From Streptomyces fumigatiscleroticus (lineage in GTDB: Bacteria; Actinomycetota; Actinomycetes; Streptomycetales; Streptomycetaceae), in the NCBI RefSeq assembly GCF_014647975.1, contig NZ_BMQF01000002.1:372001-436000 (forward strand): a stretch of 64,000 nucleotides of DNA. The letters run 5' to 3'. The translations under genes were made by a program, and so were the position numbers. This document shows, one piece after another, positions 9,464-18,632 of this stretch (positions within the stretch are counted from its first letter, which is position 1; each line of letters begins with the position of its first letter). The notes beneath the pieces were generated by a model. That model was not told where the DNA came from. It saw only the letters and a program-made list of their open reading frames with translations, and did no database searches.

Positions 9464-10750
9464 CTACGCCGACTTCTGCTCCCCGGGCCCCCGGCCCCGC
9501 GAGTCCCGCGGGATCAGGGTCGGGTTGACGTTGGAGAGGACCACGTCGGCGGTGATGACGACGCGGGCGACGTCCTTGCGGGACGGAACCTCGTACATCA
9601 CGCCCTGGAGGACCTCCTCCATGATGGCGCGCAGGCCGCGGGCGCCGGTCTGGCGCAGGATCGCCTGGTCGGCGATGGCCTCCAGCGCCTCGCGCTCGAA
9701 GTCGAGTTCGACGCCGTCGAGTTCGAACAGGCGCTGGTACTGCTTCACCAGCGCGTTGCGCGGCTCGACCAGGATCTTGAGCAGGGCCTCGCGGTCCAGG
9801 TTGTGGACGGAGGTGATGACCGGCAGCCGGCCGATGAATTCGGGGATCATGCCGAACTTGACCAGGTCCTCGGGCATGACGTCCTCGAACTGGTCCTTGG
9901 CCTCCAGCTCCCGCTTGGAGCGGATCGTGGCGCCGAAGCCGATGCCCTTGGCGCCCGCCCGGCCCTCGATGATCTTCTCCAGGCCGGCGAAGGCACCGCC
10001 CACGATGAACAGCACGTTCGTCGTGTCGATCTGGATGAACTCCTGGTGCGGGTGTTTACGGCCGCCCTGCGGGGGGACCGAGGCCGTGGTGCCCTCCAGG
10101 ATCTTCAGCAGGGCCTGCTGCACGCCCTCGCCGCTGACGTCCCGGGTGATCGACGGGTTTTCGCTCTTCCGGGCGACCTTGTCGATCTCGTCGATGTAGA
10201 TGATCCCGGTCTCGGCCTTCTTGACGTCGTAGTCCGCGGCCTGGATCAGCTTGAGCAGGATGTTCTCGACGTCCTCGCCGACATATCCGGCCTCCGTCAG
10301 CGCCGTCGCGTCCGCGATGGCGAACGGGACGTTGAGCATCCGGGCCAGGGTCTGCGCGAGCAGCGTCTTGCCCGAGCCCGTGGGGCCGAGCAGCAGGATG
10401 TTGGACTTCGCCAGCTCGATGGCGTCCTCGCGGCCCTGGGCGCCGCCGTTCTCCCCCGCCTGGACCCGCTTGTAGTGGTTGTACACCGCGACGGACAGGG
10501 CCTTCTTGGCGGCCTCCTGGCCGACCACGTACCCGTCGAGGAACTCGTAGATCTCGCGGGGCTTGGGAAGCTCCTCCCAGCGGACCTCACTGGTCTCCGC
10601 CAGCTCTTCCTCGATGATCTCGTTGCAGAGATCGATGCACTCGTCGCAGATGTACACACCGGGCCCTGCGATGAGCTTCTTGACCTGCTTCTGGCTCTTG
10701 CCGCAGAACGAGCACTTGAGCAGATCGCCGCCGTCACCGATGCGTGCCAC
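9464..10750 (-). CDS. clpX: ClpX, ATPase subunit of the Clp protease
   Basis: 428 residues from GTG at 10750. An N-terminal C4 zinc finger (CSFCGKSQ and CDECIDLC, residues 14-40) recognises substrates and adaptors. The AAA+ core has Walker [12 protein letters not shown] (about 118-128), pore loop GYVGED and Walker [10 protein letters not shown]. ClpX unfolds tagged proteins and feeds them to ClpP. It lies downstream of clpP2 and clpP1, but a strong hairpin at 10854-10891 precedes it, so it probably has its own promoter. Confidence 0.98.
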   Translation of the reverse strand: MARIGDGGDLLKCSFCGKSQKQVKKLIAGPGVYICDECIDLCNEIIEEELAETSEVRWEELPKPREIYEFLDGYVVGQEAAKKALSVAVYNHYKRVQAGENGGAQGREDAIELAKSNILLLGPTGSGKTLLAQTLARMLNVPFAIADATALTEAGYVGEDVENILLKLIQAADYDVKKAETGIIYIDEIDKVARKSENPSITRDVSGEGVQQALLKILEGTTASVPPQGGRKHPHQEFIQIDTTNVLFIVGGAFAGLEKIIEGRAGAKGIGFGATIRSKRELEAKDQFEDVMPEDLVKFGMIPEFIGRLPVITSVHNLDREALLKILVEPRNALVKQYQRLFELDGVELDFEREALEAIADQAILRQTGARGLRAIMEEVLQGVMYEVPSRKDVARVVITADVVLSNVNPTLIPRDSRGRGPGEQKSA

Positions 10751-10853
10751 GGTGTGCTTCCCCTTCGCCTGGGAGACGCCTGGACGCTGGTCCAGCGGCT
10801 CCTGGTGCTGCCTTATGTCGACGGTACCTTGCCGAGCCCCCCGTTCGGGCCCC

Positions 10854-10891
10854 CCTTGGCACGGTTCACTTTCCAGCGGACCGTGCCAAGG
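10854..10891 (-). terminator. Terminator after clpP1-clpP2
   Basis: Perfect 12-base arms CCTTGGCACGGT (10854-10865) and ACCGTGCCAAGG (10880-10891) lie 26 bases after the clpP2 stop. This separates the clpP operon from clpX. Confidence 0.8.
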
Positions 10892-10916
10892 AGCAGCAGA
10901 CGATACCCCGTCCGCG

Positions 10917-11597
10917 TCAGCGAACCGCCGCGTTGTTCATCTTCCGGGTGGAGATGATCTGGTCGATCAGGCCGTACGACAGGGCGTCCTCGGCCGTGAG
11001 GATCTTGTCGCGCTCGATGTCCTCGCGGATCTTCTCGACCGGCTGGGTGGAGTGCTTGGCCAGCATCTCCTCCAGCTGCGAGCGCATCCGCAGGATCTCG
11101 TTGGCGGCGATCTCCAGGTCGGAGACCTGGCCGCGGCCGGTCTCGCTGTAGGGCTGGTGGATCAGGACGCGGGCGTTGGGCAGCGCCATGCGCTTGCCGG
11201 GCGTACCGGCGGCCAGCAGCACGGCCGCGGCGGAGGCCGCCTGGCCCATGCAGACCGTCTGGATGTCCGGCTTCACGAACTGCATCGTGTCGTAGATCGC
11301 CGTGAGCGCCGTGAAGGAGCCGCCGGGGCTGTTGATGTAGACCGAGATGTCACGGTCGGGGTCCATCGACTCCAGGCACAGCAGCTGCGCCATGACGTCG
11401 TTGGCGGAGGCGTCGTCGATCTGGACGCCGAGGAAGATCACCCGCTCCTCGAAGAGCTTCGCGTACGGGTCGTACTCGCGGATGCCCTGGGAGGTGCGCT
11501 CGACGAAGCGGGGGATGACATAGCGGGACTCGGCCGTGGGGCCGGTGTACTCGGCACGCGTGCGGTCGTAGAGGCCGCTGCCGGGGAAGTCGTTCAC
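10917..11597 (-). CDS. clpP2: ClpP2, ATP-dependent Clp protease proteolytic subunit
   Basis: 226 residues from GTG at 11597, chosen because AGGAG lies five bases upstream; the frame is open a further 28 codons. Serine peptidase S14 with catalytic Ser in [12 protein letters not shown], His in RVLIHQPY and Asp in the [15 protein letters not shown] region. It forms a mixed barrel with ClpP1 that is gated by ClpX or ClpC. The 112-base gap to clpP1, without a strong hairpin, suggests one operon. Order clpP1-clpP2-clpX matches other Streptomyces. Confidence 0.97.
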   Translation of the reverse strand: MNDFPGSGLYDRTRAEYTGPTAESRYVIPRFVERTSQGIREYDPYAKLFEERVIFLGVQIDDASANDVMAQLLCLESMDPDRDISVYINSPGGSFTALTAIYDTMQFVKPDIQTVCMGQAASAAAVLLAAGTPGKRMALPNARVLIHQPYSETGRGQVSDLEIAANEILRMRSQLEEMLAKHSTQPVEKIREDIERDKILTAEDALSYGLIDQIISTRKMNNAAVR

Positions 11598-11709
11598 GGT
11601 GTCTCCTGGGAAGGGGCTGGGGCGGTCGGCTGGGGCTGGCTGGGGCGCGCGCTGCGGCCCCGCGGGGATCGGCCGGTCCACGGGGCGTACGGGCCCCGCG
11701 GAGAACGGC

Positions 11710-12327
11710 TCAGGCCCCGGTGCCGCCGCCGCCCGGCATGCCGGCGGCCGTGGCGATGACGTCGTCGATGAGGCCGTACTCCTTGGCCTCGTAGGCGTCG
11801 AACCAGCGGTCGCGGTCCGAGTCGCGGGTGATCTGCTCCACCGTCTGGCCGGTGTGCTGGGCCGTGAGCTCGGCCATGCGCTTCTTGGTGTGCAGCAGCC
11901 GCTCGGCGTGGATCTTGATGTCCGAGGCCGAGCCGGCCAGACCGGCCGAGGGCTGGTGGATCAGGATCTCGGCGTTCGGCAGCGCGAAGCGCTTGCCGGG
12001 GGTGCCCGCGCTGAGCAGGAACTGGCCCATCGAGGCCGCGAGGCCCATGGCGATCGTCACCACGTCGTTCTTGATGTACTGCATGGTGTCGTAGATCGCC
12101 ATGCCGGCCGTGATCGAGCCGCCGGGGCTGTTGATGTAGAGGAAGATGTCCTTGTCCGGGTCGGCGGCAAGGAGCAGCAGCTGTGCGGTGATCTTGTTCG
12201 CGATGTCGTCGTCCACCGGCTGGCCGAGGAAGATGATCCGCTCGCCGAGCAGCCGGTTGTAGACCTGGTCGCCGAGGCCACCACCGATGGAGGGCTCGCC
12301 GGCGGCGGAGGGCATCAGATTCGTCAC
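11710..12327 (-). CDS. clpP1: ClpP1, ATP-dependent Clp protease proteolytic subunit
   Basis: 205 residues from GTG at 12327 ([12 protein letters not shown]), which has AGGTGG five bases upstream. A GTG at 12369 in the same frame would add 14 residues and give the 219-residue form I recall for S. coelicolor ClpP1. The catalytic Ser is in [12 protein letters not shown], His in [10 protein letters not shown] and Asp in the [11 protein letters not shown] region. First gene of the clpP1-clpP2 operon, downstream of tig. A candidate ClgR-type site lies about 150 bases upstream. In Streptomyces, ClpP1 is the main ClpP and affects differentiation. Confidence 0.96.
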   Translation of the reverse strand: MTNLMPSAAGEPSIGGGLGDQVYNRLLGERIIFLGQPVDDDIANKITAQLLLLAADPDKDIFLYINSPGGSITAGMAIYDTMQYIKNDVVTIAMGLAASMGQFLLSAGTPGKRFALPNAEILIHQPSAGLAGSASDIKIHAERLLHTKKRMAELTAQHTGQTVEQITRDSDRDRWFDAYEAKEYGLIDDVIATAAGMPGGGGTGA

Positions 12328-12478
12328 GTATCCACCTGCTCGTCTTACGACGGCGCCGGGCCGTCTCACGTGTTCTGCCGGGGCGTGGGGCCGTCCGGCG
12401 GTGCTCGGGGACTCCCCTGCCCTCGTATTCATGGACCCTAACGCGCGGGTCCCTCCGGGGAATCCCGCGGAAGGGGGT

Positions 12479-12495
12479 GTTCGCCGGGGGCGTAG
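12479..12495 (-). promoter_or_regulatory. Candidate ClgR-type operator upstream of clpP1
   Basis: GTTCGCCGGGGGCGTAG carries the inverted CGC/GCG core with a five-base spacer and a TTCGC flank, resembling the sites of ClgR, the known activator of clpP1 in actinobacteria. It sits 152 bases before the GTG at 12327. The adjacent GTTCCCCGCGCCCCTCGGG is a common Streptomyces dispersed motif, so chance similarity is possible. Confidence 0.35.
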
Positions 12496-12537
12496 CGACG
12501 TGGCGCCTTCGCGGTTCCCCGCGCCCCTCGGGTAGGG

Positions 12538-12576
12538 CGACGGGCCCCGGGTCACATAGGTACCCAGGGCCCGTCG
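12538..12576 (-). terminator. tig terminator
   Basis: A hairpin begins 26 bases after the tig stop. Left arm CGACGGGCCCCGGGT, right arm ACCCAGGGCCCGTCG, with one mismatch and a nine-base loop. It separates tig from clpP1. Confidence 0.8.
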
Positions 12577-12602
12577 TACGCCGTTCAATGGTGCCGTGGG
12601 GC

Positions 12603-13991
12603 TCAGCCCTCGGTCTTCTCCCCGGCCGGGGCCTCCTCGGCGGAGTCGGCGGCGGCCTCGGCGGCCTCCGTCTCCTCCTCGTCGTCGCTCAGGTCGACGA
12701 CCTCGCCGTTGGTGTCCTTGACCGTGGCGGCCTCGACCACGACGGCCAGGGCCTTGCCGCGGGCGACCTCGCCGACCAGGAGCGGCACCTGGCCGCCCTC
12801 GACGACCGCCTGGGCGAACTGGTCGGGGGACATGCCGGAGGAGGCGGCGCGCCGCATGAGGTGCTCGGTGAGCTCCTCCTGGTTGACGTTCAGCTTCTCC
12901 TGCTTGACGAGCTCGTCCAGCACGAACTGGGTCTTGATGCCCTTCACCGCGGCCTCGCGGGTCTCGGTCTCGAACTCCTCGGCGGTCTTGCCCTGGATCT
13001 CCAGGTACTTGTCGAGGGTGAGGCCCATCTGGCCGAGCTGGTGGTGCTCCAGGTTGTGCTTGCGGGTGTTGATCTCGTCCTCGAGCAGCTTCTCGGGGAC
13101 CGGGACCTCGACCAGCTCGAGCAGCTTGTCCAGGACGCGCTCCTGCGCCTGCGTGGCCTGGTCGTACTGCTTCATGTTCGCCAGGCGCTTGCGGCTGTCG
13201 GCCTTCAGCTCCTCGAGGGTGTCGAACTCGGAGGCGAGCTGCGCGAACTCGTCGTCCAGCTCCGGCAGCTCCCGTGCGGCCACCTGGGTGACCTTGACGG
13301 TGACCTCGGCCTCCTTGCCGGCCGCGGAGCCGCCCTTGAGCTCGGAGGTGAAGGTGGCCTCCTCGCCGGCCGACAGACCCTTCACGGCGTCGTCGATGCC
13401 GTCCAGCAGCTCGCCGGAGCCGATGGTGTAGGAGACACCGTTGGCGATGCCGTCCTCCAGGACCTCGCCCTCCACCTTGGCCTCGAGGTCGATGGTGACC
13501 ACGTCGCCGTCCTCGGCGGCGCGCTCGACCGGGGAGGTGGAGGCGAAGCGCTCGCGCAGCTGCTCGACCGACTTCTCGACGTCCTCGTCGGTGACCTCGA
13601 CGGCGTCGACCTCGACCTCGATGCCGGAGTAGTCCGGGATCTCCAGGGCCGGGCGGACGTCGACCTCGGCGGTGAAGTTCAGCGTCTCGCCGTCCTTCAG
13701 CTCCGTGATGTCGACCTCGGGCTGGCCCAGCGGGCTCAGCTCGGCCTCGTTGACCGCGTCGGTGTAGAACTTCGGCAGCGCGTCGTTGACGGCCTCCTCC
13801 AGCACCGCACCGCGGCCGAACCGCTGGTCGATGACGCGGGCCGGGATCTTGCCCTTGCGGAAGCCCTTCACCGTGACCTGCTGGTTGATCTTCTTGTACG
13901 CCGCGTCGAGGCTGTCCTTGAGCTCCTCGAAGGGCACCTCGACAGTGAGCCGAACCCGAGTCGGGTTCAGGGTCTCCACGGCGCTCTTCAC
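12603..13991 (-). CDS. tig: Trigger factor, ribosome-associated chaperone
   Basis: 462 residues from GTG or ATG at 13991 ([13 protein letters not shown]). The ribosome-docking signature GFRKGKIP is present near residue 45. It is followed by an FKBP-type prolyl isomerase domain and a long helical C-terminal region, with a very acidic Asp/Glu/Ala tail over the last 40 residues. Trigger factor holds nascent chains at the exit tunnel. Transcribed alone from a readable promoter at 14103-14131, upstream of clpP1, a pairing conserved in many bacteria. Confidence 0.98.
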   Translation of the reverse strand: MKSAVETLNPTRVRLTVEVPFEELKDSLDAAYKKINQQVTVKGFRKGKIPARVIDQRFGRGAVLEEAVNDALPKFYTDAVNEAELSPLGQPEVDITELKDGETLNFTAEVDVRPALEIPDYSGIEVEVDAVEVTDEDVEKSVEQLRERFASTSPVERAAEDGDVVTIDLEAKVEGEVLEDGIANGVSYTIGSGELLDGIDDAVKGLSAGEEATFTSELKGGSAAGKEAEVTVKVTQVAARELPELDDEFAQLASEFDTLEELKADSRKRLANMKQYDQATQAQERVLDKLLELVEVPVPEKLLEDEINTRKHNLEHHQLGQMGLTLDKYLEIQGKTAEEFETETREAAVKGIKTQFVLDELVKQEKLNVNQEELTEHLMRRAASSGMSPDQFAQAVVEGGQVPLLVGEVARGKALAVVVEAATVKDTNGEVVDLSDDEEETEAAEAAADSAEEAPAGEKTEG

Positions 13992-14102
13992 GGTTCGGTC
14001 TCCTTGTGGCTGACTTCTTGGGTTCTGCCGGAGCCATGCGGGTCCGGCGGATTTCGCGCCCGGAGGACTTCAGACGATGAGACACACGGGCGTGCAGCTT
14101 GC

Positions 14103-14131
14103 ATAGTAACGGCAGCGGCTACACCACCCAA
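14103..14131 (-). promoter_or_regulatory. tig promoter, housekeeping type
   Basis: On the minus strand TTGGGT (14126-14131) and TACTAT (14103-14108) are separated by exactly 17 bases, a good sigma-70/HrdB-like match. The start of transcription would be near 14096, leaving a leader of about 100 bases to tig. Confidence 0.65.
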
Positions 14132-14132
14132 A

Positions 14133-14157
14133 AGGCGATCACCCGAGGTGATCGCCT
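14133..14157 (-). terminator. tRNA-Pro terminator
   Basis: Perfect 11-base arms AGGCGATCACC and GGTGATCGCCT with a 3-base loop, followed on the minus strand by TTT, just four bases after the encoded CCA end of the tRNA. Confidence 0.85.
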
Positions 14158-14160
14158 GGA

Positions 14161-14237
14161 TGGTCGGGGTGGCGGGATTTGAACCCACGGCCTTCCGCTC
14201 CCAAAGCGGACGCGCTACCAAGCTGCGCCACACCCCG
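14161..14237 (-). tRNA. tRNA-Pro (anticodon TGG)
   Basis: The minus strand folds as a cloverleaf: acceptor CGGGGTG pairs with CACCCCG. The D-arm is around GGCGCAGCTTGGTAGCGC, the anticodon loop is CTTTGGGA and the T-arm contains GGGTTTGAATCCC. The 3' CCA is encoded. A TACCCT hexamer upstream (14252-14257) is a possible -10. The gene is divergent from tRNA-Gly. Confidence 0.96.
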
Positions 14238-14401
14238 TCTGGTGCGACACGTAGGGTACATGCCGCCGGGCGGCGCGGCCGCCGCATTTCGCAGGCGTCG
14301 GTGAAGGTCCGGTGCGGGTGACGGCGGGGTGTGCGCCGAAGGGGGGCGACCCGCTACGATGCCTTGCAGTGCCGCGGTCGGTGACCTGCGGCGCGTGCTG
14401 T

Positions 14402-14472
14402 GCGGGCGTAGCTCAATGGTAGAGCCCCAGTCTTCCAAACTGGCTACGCGGGTTCGATTCCCGTCGCCCGCT
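14402..14472 (+). tRNA. tRNA-Gly (anticodon TCC)
   Basis: 71 bases. Acceptor GCGGGCG pairs with CGCCCGC, the anticodon stem-loop is CCAGTCTTCCAAACTGG and the T-arm contains GGGTTCGATTCCC. CCA is not encoded. A TACGAT hexamer about 45 bases upstream (14355-14360) is a likely -10. A strong terminator follows eight bases later. Confidence 0.96.
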
Positions 14473-14480
14473 CTGTTCCG

Positions 14481-14516
14481 GCGTCGGGCCCGGTTCCACG
14501 GAACCGGGCCCGACGC
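14481..14516 (+). terminator. tRNA-Gly terminator
   Basis: A perfect 16-base stem (GCGTCGGGCCCGGTTC with its complement) and short loop, followed by TTT. A textbook intrinsic terminator. Confidence 0.9.
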
Positions 14517-14601
14517 GTTTCTCCCGCCCACGTCCTGGCCGCGGAAGGCGTCCTGCGGGCACGCCGGACCGCCCGCCGCCCGGGCGGGCCACGTATACGT
14601 C

Positions 14602-14634
14602 CGCCCTCTTCACGTCTCGAGGACGAAGAGGGCG
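14602..14634 (-). terminator. Terminator of the 14655 small gene
   Basis: Arms CGCCCTCTTC (14602-14611) and GAAGAGGGCG (14625-14634) enclose a loop that can itself pair CGTC with GACG. It begins 20 bases after the stop of the small membrane gene. Confidence 0.75.
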
Positions 14635-14654
14635 AGGGGACCGACCGACCCGGG

Positions 14655-14849
14655 TCAGAAGCTGATGGAGTTGATCGTCTCCGCTATCGAGTTGAGAAAG
14701 CGGTTGATCGACGGGGCCACGCCGGTCGAGGCGAGGAAGAAGCCGAACAGTATCGCGACGATCGCGGGACCGCCCTTGAGTGATCCCGATCGGAACAGCA
14801 CCACCAGGATGATCGCCAACAGCAGCACCACTGACAGTGAAATGGCCAC
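14655..14849 (-). CDS. Small two-helix membrane protein
   Basis: 64 residues from GTG at 14849. Helix 1 is LSVVLLLAIILVVLF and helix 2 is GPAIVAILFGFFLASTGVA, followed by a short amphipathic tail. Transcribed alone, with its own terminator. Codon use (GC at third positions) fits a real gene. The start is uncertain because the ribosome site (GAGGG, 14 bases upstream) is weak. Function unknown. Confidence 0.7.
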   Translation of the reverse strand: MAISLSVVLLLAIILVVLFRSGSLKGGPAIVAILFGFFLASTGVAPSINRFLNSIAETINSISF

Positions 14850-15472
14850 AACTGATCACACCCTCGGTCGGTCCGCTCTCCCGGCCCGGGGATGCGACCC
14901 CGCGCACCCCCGCCAGAACCATCGTGCCACCAACCCGGGCGTCCTATGCGGCAGGTGACACATCGTCCGGCCAACTCCTTGGTCCCCCGCGGGCACCACG
15001 CCGCACGAACCGGCACGACAGCGGGATCTCGCACGGCAATTCGACCGTGCCTCCGCACAGGAAATCAGGCCGGTTCGTTTCCCTGTCCACACAATGCGTA
15101 CGCAGGGGTTTTGAATAATTGCCACACCCCCTGCCCAGGGCTGTCCTGGCAGACCCAGGAAGCACACTGAAGCGGACATCTCACAGCTGTCGCCTGCCGG
15201 TCCTATGCGTGACTTAGTCATGAAGAGTCCGGACAAGAGGGACGCTCATCATGTGCACATCCAGTACGGGCGACGTGTACGCCATGACCATTGCGGAAAC
15301 GTCAACCCACCGTGGAAAACGGGCACTCGAATGGCCGTGCAGTAACGACACCGGGAGTTTTACGGATTCGCACAGCCGACGCTAGGGTGCCTCAGATGTT
15401 CCACGCTGCCTCGTCCCCCGAAAGCGCAGCGAGGTCCCGGACCCGCTCTCCGAACTCCGTGCGGGAGGGTCT
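14850..15472. other. 623-base gene-poor stretch with one short possible ORF
   Basis: This gap has clearly lower GC than its surroundings and no convincing gene on either strand. It holds a perfect palindrome TGACTTAGTCA (15210-15220) and a possible 44-residue ORF at 15251-15385 on the plus strand (start MCTSSTGDVYAM), preceded by GAGGGA nine bases upstream. A TTTACG and TAGGGT pair with an 18-base spacer (15359-15388) is a possible promoter for the acyltransferase gene at 15473 and would overlap the end of that ORF. Confidence 0.4.
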
Positions 15473-16813
15473 GTGACGAACTCGCTGCGACCGAACGGCG
15501 ACCGCAGGACACCGCTCCCGCCGGCACAGCAGCCGGCCTCGGGAGTGCCCGGTCCGCGACGCACGCCGCAGAACCAGCAGAACGAACCCACGGCCTCCGC
15601 CGCCGCCAGGACAACCCCGGCCGCTCCCGGCACCCGGCGCGACGCGTTCTTCGACAACGCCAAGTACCTGGCGATCGTGCTGGTGGCCGTCGGCCACTCC
15701 TGGGAGCCGCTCAAGGGAGACAGCCGGATCCTGGAGGGCCTGTACACGGTCGTGTACGCCTTCCACATGCCGGCCTTCATCATCGTCTCCGGCTACTTCT
15801 CCCGCAGTTTCGACATGCGGCCCGACCGGCTCAGGCGTCTGATCACCGGTGTGGCCGTGCCGTACCTCGTCTTCGAGACCGCCTATTCCCTCTTCCGGCG
15901 CGTCGTCGACCACGCCCCCGGGCAGGAGATCAGCCTCCTGGACCCCTGGTATCTGACGTGGTTCCTGGTCGCCCTGTTCATCTGGCGGCTGACCACACCC
16001 GTCTGGAAGACGGTGCGCCACCCCCTGCCCGTCGCGCTCGGCATCGCCATGCTGGCCTCCGTCTGCCCGGAGATCGGCGACGACCTGGACCTTCAGCGGG
16101 TGCTTCAGTTCCTGCCCTTCTTCGTGCTGGGCCTGTCCATGAAGCCCGAGCATTTCCGACTGGTGCGCCGCCGCCGGGTGCGGATCCTGTCCGTGCCGGT
16201 GTTCGCCGCCGCGCTGGCCGTCGGCTGGTGGGCGGTGCCGCGGATGAACACCGCGTGGTTCTACCACCGGGACTCCGCGCAGGAGATGGGGGCGCCCTGG
16301 TGGGCCGGGCCCGTCATGGTGCTCGCGCTGTTCGGCTGCTCACTGCTGCTGACCGCCTGCTTCTTCGCCTGGGTGCCGGGCCGGCGCATGTGGTTCACGG
16401 CGCTCGGCGCGGGCACGCTGTACGGCTATCTGCTGCACGGCTTCCTGGTGAAGGCCGGCGAGTACCGGGGCTGGTTCGCCCCTGCCGCGCTGCACCGGCC
16501 GCTCGGTGAGATCTTCGTCTCCGTGCTGGCGGCCGCCGCCGTCACGCTGCTGTGCACCGGGCCCGTGCGGCGGGTCTTCCGGTTCGTGGTGGAGCCGAGG
16601 ATGGAGTGGGCCTTCAGGCGGGACGCGGCCGAACTGGCCCGGGAGCGCGAGCGGACCGGGAAGACCGGTACGACCGGGCAGACCGGGCAGACCGGTACGA
16701 CCGGGCAGACCGGTACGACCGGGAAGACCGGTACGCCCGGGGAGGCGGCCGAGTCCGGCGAGGGGGAGCAGGCCGCGGGCGGGGAGTCCGTGCCCGAGAA
16801 GGCCGGCGCCTAG
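15473..16813 (+). CDS. Membrane acyltransferase, family 3 type
   Basis: 446 residues from GTG at 15473, with GGGAGG five bases upstream. After a Pro/Gln-rich leader of about 55 residues comes FFDNAKYLAIVLVAVGHSW, the first helix with the catalytic-type His seen in membrane-bound O-acyltransferases of the Acyl_transf_3 family, then about ten hydrophobic helices. The substrate is unknown; relatives modify cell-surface sugars. The last 55 residues are a tandem Thr-Gly-(Lys/Gln/Thr) tail encoded by a 9-base minisatellite. It converges with the HD hydrolase gene, whose stop is one base away. Confidence 0.88.
   Translation: MTNSLRPNGDRRTPLPPAQQPASGVPGPRRTPQNQQNEPTASAAARTTPAAPGTRRDAFFDNAKYLAIVLVAVGHSWEPLKGDSRILEGLYTVVYAFHMPAFIIVSGYFSRSFDMRPDRLRRLITGVAVPYLVFETAYSLFRRVVDHAPGQEISLLDPWYLTWFLVALFIWRLTTPVWKTVRHPLPVALGIAMLASVCPEIGDDLDLQRVLQFLPFFVLGLSMKPEHFRLVRRRRVRILSVPVFAAALAVGWWAVPRMNTAWFYHRDSAQEMGAPWWAGPVMVLALFGCSLLLTACFFAWVPGRRMWFTALGAGTLYGYLLHGFLVKAGEYRGWFAPAALHRPLGEIFVSVLAAAAVTLLCTGPVRRVFRFVVEPRMEWAFRRDAAELARERERTGKTGTTGQTGQTGTTGQTGTTGKTGTPGEAAESGEGEQAAGGESVPEKAGA
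16654..16740 (+). repeat. 9-base minisatellite in the acyltransferase tail
   Basis: About nine tandem copies of a unit like GACCGGGAA, GACCGGTAC or GACCGGGCA encode TGK, TGT and TGQ triplets. The copies are near-identical, so the tract is likely to vary in length between strains. Confidence 0.9.
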
Positions 16814-16814
16814 G

Positions 16815-17273
16815 TCAGTGGCCGTTCAGACCGAGGAGTGCGCGCATCCGCGCGTACTTCTCGGTCAGTCGGGTGCGGGTGGCCTCGTCCAGGACCGCCA
16901 GGCGCGCCGGATCCGCGTTGTGCGCCAGGTCCGCCTCCTTCACCAGCGCCGCCCCGGGGGTGGCCAGGATCCGGGCGGCGTACGCCTCCGGCGGCTCCCC
17001 CGCCCGCTTGGTGACGGCGAGGACGATGTCCTTGGTACGGCGGCTCAGCGCGGCGTCGCGCAGCCACTGCGGCGAGAGCGCGTCGTCCTCCACCGCGTCG
17101 TGCAGCCAGGCCGCCGCGATCTGCTCGTCGTCGCCGCCACGCCGGCGTACCCCTTCGGCGACGGCCCGCAGATGTTCGGCGTAGGGCCGTCCCGCCTTGT
17201 CGGTCTGCCCCTCGTGGGCGGCGCGGGCGACGGCCTCGACCTCGGCCAGGGTCAACGGGGAGATACGGGTCAC
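16815..17273 (-). CDS. Small HD-domain hydrolase, (p)ppGpp hydrolase-like
   Basis: 152 residues from GTG or ATG at 17273. The metal-binding HD signatures are in place: His in PYAEHLRAVAEGV, the HD pair in AAAWLHDAVED, and the distal Asp in KEADLAHN. Size and motifs match the free-standing small alarmone hydrolase/MESH1-like HD group, which removes pyrophosphate from (p)ppGpp or related nucleotides. Substrate is inferred from family only. It starts 13 bases after the SpoIIE-type phosphatase stop, so the two are probably one operon. Confidence 0.85.
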   Translation of the reverse strand: MTRISPLTLAEVEAVARAAHEGQTDKAGRPYAEHLRAVAEGVRRRGGDDEQIAAAWLHDAVEDDALSPQWLRDAALSRRTKDIVLAVTKRAGEPPEAYAARILATPGAALVKEADLAHNADPARLAVLDEATRTRLTEKYARMRALLGLNGH

Positions 17274-17285
17274 GCGTCCAGTGTC

Positions 17286-18470
17286 TCAGCGGGCCGCCGC
17301 GGCCAGGGCCGTCGGGCCCTCGCGGCAGATCAGCAGCAGCGCCCGGTCGTCGTTGACGTCCTTGGCGACCGCCTCGATCAGATGCCAGGCGGCTCCGTGG
17401 AAGCCGCCGGCGACATAGCGGTCGGCCTCGCCGGTGAGGCGGTCGATACCCTCCACGATGTCGCGCTCGGCGGTCTCCACCAGGCCGTCCGTGAACAGCA
17501 TCAGCACGTCGCCCGGGCGCAGCGAGCCCTTCACCGGGTCGAACTGCGCCCCGTCGTACACGCCCAGCAGCGGGCCCTCGGCCGCCTTCTCCTCCCAGCG
17601 GCCGCTGCCCGCGCTGAGCTGGAGCCCCGGCGGATGGCCCGCGGAGTACAGCTCGTAGTCGCCCGAGTCCAGATCGAGCACCAGGTGGATGGAGGTGGCG
17701 AAGCCCTCCTCCCAGTCCTGGCGGAGCAGGTAGCCGTTGGCGGCCGGCAGGAAGGCGTGCGGCGGGAGCGAGCCGAGCAGGCCGCCGAAGGCGCCGGAGA
17801 GCAGCAGGGCGCGCGAACCGGCATCCATGCCCTTGCCGGAGACGTCCGTGAGGACCACCTCCAGGGTGCGCCCGCCGTTGGTGCGGGCCGCGACCACGAA
17901 GTCCCCCGAGAAGGACTGGCCGCCCGCCGGGCGCAGGGCCATCTCCCGGTGCCAGCCCGGCGGCAGCTGCGGCAGCTTGCTCTGCACCCGGATGCGTTCG
18001 CGCAGGTCGAACAGCATGGTGCTGCCGCGCCGCCAGGGCACGCCGACCCGGCTGCGGAACTGGGCCAGCAGCAGCCCGAAGAACCCGCACGCGGCCACCA
18101 CCAGCACCACACCGGGAGTGACCCGCGAGGGGCCCTCGGTGTACGGCCCCAGCAGGACCGACTCCACGATCAGCGCGGTGGCCGCCGCCGCGTACAGGCC
18201 GAGCAGGCTGGCCGGCCGCAGCAGCAGTCCGCCGGCGACGATCGGCAGCACGAGCGCGGCCGGTGAGCACCACACCGAGTTGGCGAGCGTGGTCGCCGCG
18301 ATCAGGGGGATGGTCAGCAGCAGGCCGGCCAGGGCGAGCCAGTCGGAGCCGTCGCCGCGGAAGTAGTCGACGGCGGTTCTGCGCACGCCGACGCGGGCCC
18401 GGTGCCACTGCTTCTTCAACCGGGCCGTGAACGTGTCGGCTTCGGCGCGCCGCTCTCGTCCTGCTGCCAT
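17286..18470 (-). CDS. Membrane-anchored PP2C/SpoIIE-type serine phosphatase
   Basis: 394 residues from ATG at 18470. Four to five membrane helices occupy about residues 45-150 (WLALAGLLLTIPLIAATTLA onward). A linker leads into a SpoIIE phosphatase domain with the metal-site motifs FSGDFV, VLTDVSGKGMDA, YSAGHPPG, LMLFTDGLVE and a final DDRALLLI. Such enzymes dephosphorylate anti-anti-sigma proteins in sigma-factor partner switching; the partner is not encoded nearby. It is divergent from the acetyltransferase and upstream of the HD hydrolase. Confidence 0.93.
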   Translation of the reverse strand: MAAGRERRAEADTFTARLKKQWHRARVGVRRTAVDYFRGDGSDWLALAGLLLTIPLIAATTLANSVWCSPAALVLPIVAGGLLLRPASLLGLYAAAATALIVESVLLGPYTEGPSRVTPGVVLVVAACGFFGLLLAQFRSRVGVPWRRGSTMLFDLRERIRVQSKLPQLPPGWHREMALRPAGGQSFSGDFVVAARTNGGRTLEVVLTDVSGKGMDAGSRALLLSGAFGGLLGSLPPHAFLPAANGYLLRQDWEEGFATSIHLVLDLDSGDYELYSAGHPPGLQLSAGSGRWEEKAAEGPLLGVYDGAQFDPVKGSLRPGDVLMLFTDGLVETAERDIVEGIDRLTGEADRYVAGGFHGAAWHLIEAVAKDVNDDRALLLICREGPTALAAAAR

Positions 18471-18632
18471 CAGTTCGGGACCTTATCCATCGGACCTGCC
18501 GCTTGGCACGGGAGGTCCCACTTGTCCCCCGTCCGAGGCCCGACTTCACAGTGAACTTCACAGAAGTCCGCCGCGCCGCCCCCTGACGGAAATTCCCTCG
18601 CCCGTACCGCATGGCCCTGGTAGGCATGGTCC

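Noticed and set aside
11710..14085. 791-residue open frame across tig and clpP1
   Set aside because: Its first 590 codons are Arg/Gly-rich shadow of tig on the same strand; only the end is the real clpP1. The GTG starts at 12327 or 12369 are better supported.
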